DNA of 26,970 nt, taken from the NCBI GenBank assembly GCA_050289385.1, contig JBNKFQ010000178.1, positions 1 through 26,970 of the forward strand, written 5' to 3'. Made by a program: the position numbers and the translations under genes. Position 1 is the stretch's first letter, and every line of letters starts with the position of its first letter. Under the pieces are notes generated by a model. That model saw nothing but the letters and a program-made list of their open reading frames with translations, did no database searches and was not told where the DNA came from. Of the stretch, positions 23,537-26,970 are shown piece by piece. The DNA is from JBNKFQ01 sp050289385. GTDB lineage: Bacteria > Pseudomonadota > Gammaproteobacteria > Pseudomonadales > Porticoccaceae.

Positions 23537-24742
23537 TTAAACTCGTTCAACCACCATGGCTATGCCCTGGCCAACTCCGATACACATGGTGCACAAGGCG
23601 TACTTGCCACCGCTGCGGTGCAGTTGATACATGGCGGTGGTAACCAGTCGAGCACCGCTCATTCCGAGGGGATGTCCCAGCGCGATAGCGCCGCCGTTGG
23701 GGTTTACATGTGTTGCGTCGTCCGGCAGGCCGAGTTCACGCAGCACGGCCAGGCCCTGTGCCGCAAAAGCTTCGTTTAACTCTATGACGTCCATTTGATC
23801 GAGAGCAAGCCCGGCCTTTTCCAGTACCTTGCGGGTAGCCGGTGCCGGCCCAATACCCATAATACGGGGTGGTACGCCGGCGCTTGCCATGGCGACAATT
23901 TTTGCTTTGGGGGTGAGGCCATATTTTTCCACGGCCGATTTTGATGCAATTAACAGGGCACAGGCGCCGTCGTTTACACCAGAGGCATTGCCTGCGGTAA
24001 CTGTGCCATTTTCCCGAAATGGGGTTGCCAGTTTGGCCAGTGCTTCTGTTGTGGTGTTGGCACGCGGGTGTTCATCGGTATCGACAATTAGTGGTTCCTG
24101 TTTTCGGCGAGGTATGCTGACAGGCACGATTTCGTCATTAAATATACCGTTTTGCTGTGCCGCTGCTGTGCGTTGCTGGCTGCGTACAGCGAAGGCGTCT
24201 TGGTCTTCTCTGGAAATCTGAAAATCTTCTGCAACGTTTTCGGCGGTTTCGGGCATGGAGTCGATACCGAATTGTTGTTGCATTAATTTGTTTACAAAGC
24301 GCCAGCCAATGGTGGTGTCATAAATTTCGGCATTGCGGCTGTAGGCTGTTTCGGCTTTACCCATGACAAACGGCGCGCGTGACATGGACTCGACACCGCC
24401 CGCGATTATCAGATCAGCTTCGCCTGATTTGATGGCTCTTGCGGTCATACCGATAGCATCCATGCCGGAGCCACACAGGCGATTGACGGTGGCACCCGGT
24501 ACTTCTGCCGGCAACCCGGCCAGCAGGGCACTCATGCGCGCAATATTGCGATTGTCTTCGCCTGCCTGGTTGGTACAGCCGATAATGATGTCGTCTACCT
24601 GGTGCCAGTTAACGCCGTGATTGCGTTCTGTCAGCGTTTTTAATACGTGGGCCAGCAAGTCATCGGGGCGCACACTGGCCAGTGCGCCACCGTAACGGCC
24701 AATGGGGGTACGAATAGCGTCGCAAATATAAGCTTCAGTCAT
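23537..24742 (-). CDS. paaJ: 3-oxoadipyl-CoA / 3-oxo-5,6-dehydrosuberyl-CoA thiolase
   Basis: The 401-residue thiolase splits the final 3-oxoacyl-CoA intermediates of phenylacetate degradation, giving acetyl-CoA and succinyl-CoA. Catalytic residues: Cys90 (NRLCGSGMDA), His357 (GGAIALGHPLG) and Cys387 (CTMCIGVGQG). ICDAIRTPIGRYGGALASVRPDDL and GCTNQAGEDNRNIARM are typical of the PaaJ/PcaF subgroup. ATG 24742 is preceded by GAGGA and overlaps the paaI stop by 8 bases (ATGACTGA), indicating coupled translation; the 11 codons further upstream are paaI sequence. PcaF (protocatechuate pathway) is nearly the same enzyme; the paa context decides the name. Confidence 0.93.
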   Translation of the reverse strand: MTEAYICDAIRTPIGRYGGALASVRPDDLLAHVLKTLTERNHGVNWHQVDDIIIGCTNQAGEDNRNIARMSALLAGLPAEVPGATVNRLCGSGMDAIGMTARAIKSGEADLIIAGGVESMSRAPFVMGKAETAYSRNAEIYDTTIGWRFVNKLMQQQFGIDSMPETAENVAEDFQISREDQDAFAVRSQQRTAAAQQNGIFNDEIVPVSIPRRKQEPLIVDTDEHPRANTTTEALAKLATPFRENGTVTAGNASGVNDGACALLIASKSAVEKYGLTPKAKIVAMASAGVPPRIMGIGPAPATRKVLEKAGLALDQMDVIELNEAFAAQGLAVLRELGLPDDATHVNPNGGAIALGHPLGMSGARLVTTAMYQLHRSGGKYALCTMCIGVGQGIAMVVERV

Positions 24743-25178
24743 CACTGTTTTCCTCGGGTAATACTTTTTTGCCAATTTGATAAGACTTGCCGCGGAACCA
24801 GGCGATTATTTCATCGTTCTGATTCTTTACTGTGATGTCGTATACACCCAGTCGGCCGGTGCGTGTTCGTACTTCGGCGGTGGCGGTGAGCAGGTCACCT
24901 TCTCGTGCCGGAGCTACGTAGTCAATGGTGCAACCCGAGGCCACCGTGGCGTGATTGCGGGAGTTGCAGGCGAAGGCAAAAGCCGAGTCTGCAACTGCGA
25001 AAATAAAACCGCCGTGACAGGTGGCGTGGCCATTTAGCATGTCCGCTCGCACTGGCATGGTGACTTCGACGTAGTCGGGTTTTACTGCGACGATTTTCAT
25101 GCCCAGCTCTTGACTGGCGGGGTCGCGGGAATACAGTTCTTCTGTACAGGCTTCGGCTAGTTGTTGGGGGGTTGGCAT
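24735..25178 (-). CDS. paaI: Hydroxyphenylacetyl-CoA thioesterase PaaI
   Basis: The 147-residue hotdog-fold thioesterase hydrolyses dead-end CoA esters and frees CoA in phenylacetate catabolism. The key stretch is GHATCHGGFIFAVADSAFAFACN with Asp64, corresponding to the catalytic aspartate of PaaI. Next come ASGCTIDYVAPAREGDLLTA and GRLGVYDITVKNQNDEIIAWFRGKSY. The N-terminus ACTEELYSRDPASQELGM is standard for PaaI, so ATG 25178 is right even though no Shine-Dalgarno sequence precedes it (the bases before it read GGTATAAAAACC). An inverted-repeat element begins about 20 bases upstream and may have replaced the native leader. Overlaps paaJ by 8 bases. Confidence 0.93.
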   Translation of the reverse strand: MPTPQQLAEACTEELYSRDPASQELGMKIVAVKPDYVEVTMPVRADMLNGHATCHGGFIFAVADSAFAFACNSRNHATVASGCTIDYVAPAREGDLLTATAEVRTRTGRLGVYDITVKNQNDEIIAWFRGKSYQIGKKVLPEENSDD

Positions 25179-25199
25179 GGTTTTTATACCGATTGGGGG

Positions 25200-25740
25200 T
25201 TGGGGGTGGTGGTTTGGTGGTATGTTTTCGCCCCTTGAAGTTCAGTGCGTCGCCTTCGGCGATTTGATTCCTTTGCCATGGGGGCGAGTAACTTTATTTT
25301 TGCTGGCCCAAAAATAAAGTAACCAAACAAAAAGGGCCGTAGGCTCTGGGCAGTTGAGTCTCTCTCGCTGCCAATAGAGGTTCTACCAAGATTCATTATC
25401 GAGCCGAAATCGAACATCTAAAAAATCCTGGTTTATGTCGCAATAAATCTCTTATAATTTTTGAATTCATAATAACTACCATGTCTTTACTCTCATATTC
25501 AGGTAACAACCTTGTTTTCTGTTTACTCCAAAAGTTTGTTATTTATTCGGTAGTAAGTCTTGGTAGAGTCGCTATTGGCAGCGAGAGAGACTCAACTGCC
25601 CAAGGCCCACGGCATTTTCTTTTGGTTACTTTTCTTTGTGCCAGCAAAGAAAAGTGACTCGCCCCGTGGCACGCCACATATATCCGCCGCAGGCGGCGCG
25701 CCAGACTTCAGGGGCGAAAACGTACCACCTCACCAAAAAC
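25200..25740. repeat. ~540-bp inverted-repeat element between paaH and paaI
   Basis: Two arms of about 185 bases (about 25200-25390 and 25559-25740) are inverted copies. The best-kept part is a 31-bp perfect match (25347-25377 against 25572-25602); the outer ends share a GGGGCGAAAAC/TACCACC block. About 168 bases of AT-rich unique sequence (25391-25558) lie between, with no credible gene. Each arm holds two smaller hairpins: a CGCC/GGCG stem, and an A/T-rich stem around the loop GCTGGCCC or GTGCCAGC whose two strands changed together. Reading frames here are low-complexity shadows. It looks like a non-coding mobile or dispersed repeat. It touches the paaH stop codon and separates paaH from paaI. 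Confidence 0.8.
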
Positions 25741-25742
25741 CC

Positions 25743-26970
25743 TCAAAAAAACGCCTTCCCACCAAAACACTTACGCTGTATAAGTGGCGAAACCCGATAA
25801 CGATCTTCACCATAACTCAACGCAAGATTCTCCAGCACCTGAGCCACATTGGGTACACCAATAGCATCGGCCCACGCCAGCGGCCCGCACGGATAATTAA
25901 CCCCGTTTTGCATGGCAACGTCCACGGCCTCTGCACTGCACACGCCCTGATTAATCGCATCCGCGCCTTCATTGGCAAGCATACAAACCGTGCGCATAAC
26001 CACCATGCCGGGAATATCATCAATCACGGAAACCTGTTTGCCAATAGCCTGAAACAAACCGGCGGCGACAGTCAGTGCGTGTTGTGACGACTGGTCGGCT
26101 TTGGTAATCGCGATGCGAGTGGCCGTGTTGTAGTCCAGTGCCAAATCAAACAATACCAGTTCGGTAATGTCCTGTTCAGCAGCCAGCTCGGTGGCGGTAA
26201 CACCCTCGGTCAAGCGAATTTCAACATTGTCTGCCAACAGATAGTCGTATACAGACTCTTCATCGTGTTCTACCGTAATGCCAGAAGCCTCAAGCTGGTC
26301 GATCAGCGATTGTGCGACATTCAGGTTTCCACCGACCACAATTTTTTCCGGTCTGGGTCCGGTCGGGGCTGTTTGCGGTAGCGGGGGCTCTGCGTTTTCC
26401 GAGTAATTATAAAACCCCTGCCCACTCTTGCGGCCAAGGCGCCCCGCCTGTACCAGTTCCAGCTGTAATAAGGAAGGTTGAAATCGCGGATCCTGATAAT
26501 ACGCATTAAATACCGAACTGGTGACAGCGTAGTTAACATCGTGCCCGATTAAATCCATCAACTGAAAAGGCCCCATACGAAAACCACCGGCTTCGCGCAT
26601 AAGGGCATCTATTGTTGCTACATCACTACCGCCTTCCTGCAATATGCGCAATGCCTCTGCATAAAAAGGTCGTGCCACGCGGTTGACGATAAATCCCGGA
26701 GTGGATTGAGTGATTACCGGTTTTTTACCCCACGCTTTGGCGGTGTCACTTACCGTTTGCAAAACAGTTTCACTTGAAGCCAGACCCTTGACCACTTCCA
26801 CCAGCTTCATCACAGGTGCCGGATTAAAAAAGTGCATACCCACCAAACGACCCGGTTGTTTCAGGCCGGCAGCAATAGCGGTAACAGAAATGGATGACGT
26901 GTTGGTGGCGAGAATTGCATTGTCGTCACAAATCGATTCCAGCTCGCAAAAAATCTTTTGTTTTATTTCC
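25743..26970 (-). CDS. paaH: 3-hydroxyadipyl-CoA dehydrogenase (5' end outside window)
   Basis: At least 408 residues are visible and the frame is open to the window edge (EIKQKIFCELE is the first readable part), so the N-terminal Rossmann NAD-binding start lies beyond base 26970; about 80-100 residues are missing. NTSSISVTAIA and the catalytic-His block GMHFFNPAPVMKLVEVV belong to the NAD domain. The first C-terminal 3HCDH domain follows (GFIVNRVARPFYAEALRILQEGG, GPFQLMDLIGHDVNYAVT), then a linker and a second 3HCDH domain (VIDDIPGMVVMRTVCMLANEGADA, PCGPLAWADAIG). This double-domain architecture of about 500 residues is the PaaH/PaaC-type enzyme that oxidises 3-hydroxyadipyl-CoA. The C-terminus runs right up to the inverted-repeat element. 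Confidence 0.92.
   Translation of the reverse strand, partial: EIKQKIFCELESICDDNAILATNTSSISVTAIAAGLKQPGRLVGMHFFNPAPVMKLVEVVKGLASSETVLQTVSDTAKAWGKKPVITQSTPGFIVNRVARPFYAEALRILQEGGSDVATIDALMREAGGFRMGPFQLMDLIGHDVNYAVTSSVFNAYYQDPRFQPSLLQLELVQAGRLGRKSGQGFYNYSENAEPPLPQTAPTGPRPEKIVVGGNLNVAQSLIDQLEASGITVEHDEESVYDYLLADNVEIRLTEGVTATELAAEQDITELVLFDLALDYNTATRIAITKADQSSQHALTVAAGLFQAIGKQVSVIDDIPGMVVMRTVCMLANEGADAINQGVCSAEAVDVAMQNGVNYPCGPLAWADAIGVPNVAQVLENLALSYGEDRYRVSPLIQRKCFGGKAFF

Noticed and set aside
25166..25220. G-rich runs near the paaI start as a possible G-quadruplex
   Set aside because: Only three runs of five or six G are present with irregular spacing; the fourth strand would need GG pairs, so evidence is weak.
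25184..25417. A 77-codon minus-strand open frame in the left arm of the large element
   Set aside because: It lies wholly in the repeat arm, is arginine-rich and low in complexity, and has no ribosome site.
25560..26087. A 175-codon plus-strand open frame starting in the right arm of the large element
   Set aside because: It is antisense to paaH for most of its length, begins in inverted-repeat sequence and has no domain-like composition.

Overview
The window reads as chromosomal DNA of a marine-type gammaproteobacterium (moderate GC, TonB-dependent receptor with FecR partner, several secreted hydrolases, aerobic phenylacetate catabolism). A Cellvibrionales-like host is my inference from gene style only; there is no rRNA or other marker here. 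I found no tRNA, rRNA, CRISPR array, transposase gene or phage gene.

Layout. (1) 1-3822, plus strand: the 3' part of a FecR-type anti-sigma gene, a 191-bp inverted-repeat element that supplies the fecR stop codon, and a TonB-dependent receptor with an N-terminal STN signalling domain. (2) 3958-6903, minus strand: a two-module M16 zinc peptidase exported to the periplasm, most likely starting at TTG. (3) 7273-9814, plus strand: a compact three-gene unit of a CobB-type sirtuin, a carbon-nitrogen hydrolase whose catalytic lysine seems replaced by methionine, and a cysteine-synthase-like PLP enzyme. (4) 9876-11138: a broken divergent MFS/LysR pair (YnfM/YnfL type). One deletion removed both 5' ends and the shared promoter region, and the LysR remnant also carries a +1 frameshift. 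(5) 11108-15160, minus strand: three tandem paralogous secreted amidohydrolases, all with complete metal-ligand sets. (6) 15378-19171, minus strand: paaABCDE, the phenylacetyl-CoA epoxidase operon, with a good sigma-70 promoter bracketed by an inverted operator-like sequence. (7) 19372-19911, plus strand: a small outer-membrane beta-barrel protein. (8) 19951-23402, minus strand: a MacA/MacB-type export system with separate ATPase and permease; the adaptor carries an extra segment with two LTxxQ-like motifs. (9) 23537-26970, minus strand: paaJ (thiolase), paaI (thioesterase) and the 3' part of paaH (hydroxyacyl-CoA dehydrogenase), with a ~540-bp inverted-repeat element between paaH and paaI.

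The paa genes work together. PaaABCE, with PaaD needed for maturation, epoxidises phenylacetyl-CoA. PaaH and PaaJ perform the last beta-oxidation-like steps to acetyl-CoA and succinyl-CoA, and PaaI releases CoA from dead-end thioesters. The ligase PaaK, PaaG, PaaZ and PaaF are not in the window and may lie beyond its right edge. The two paa blocks are separated by the outer-membrane protein and the export operon.

The most noteworthy observations are the two inverted-repeat elements (the larger with a hairpin preserved by compensatory changes), the double gene decay at the MFS/LysR junction, the MacA insertion, the Lys-to-Met change in the nitrilase-family protein, and the symmetrical paa promoter. 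I saw no clear evidence for a wholly new multi-gene system.
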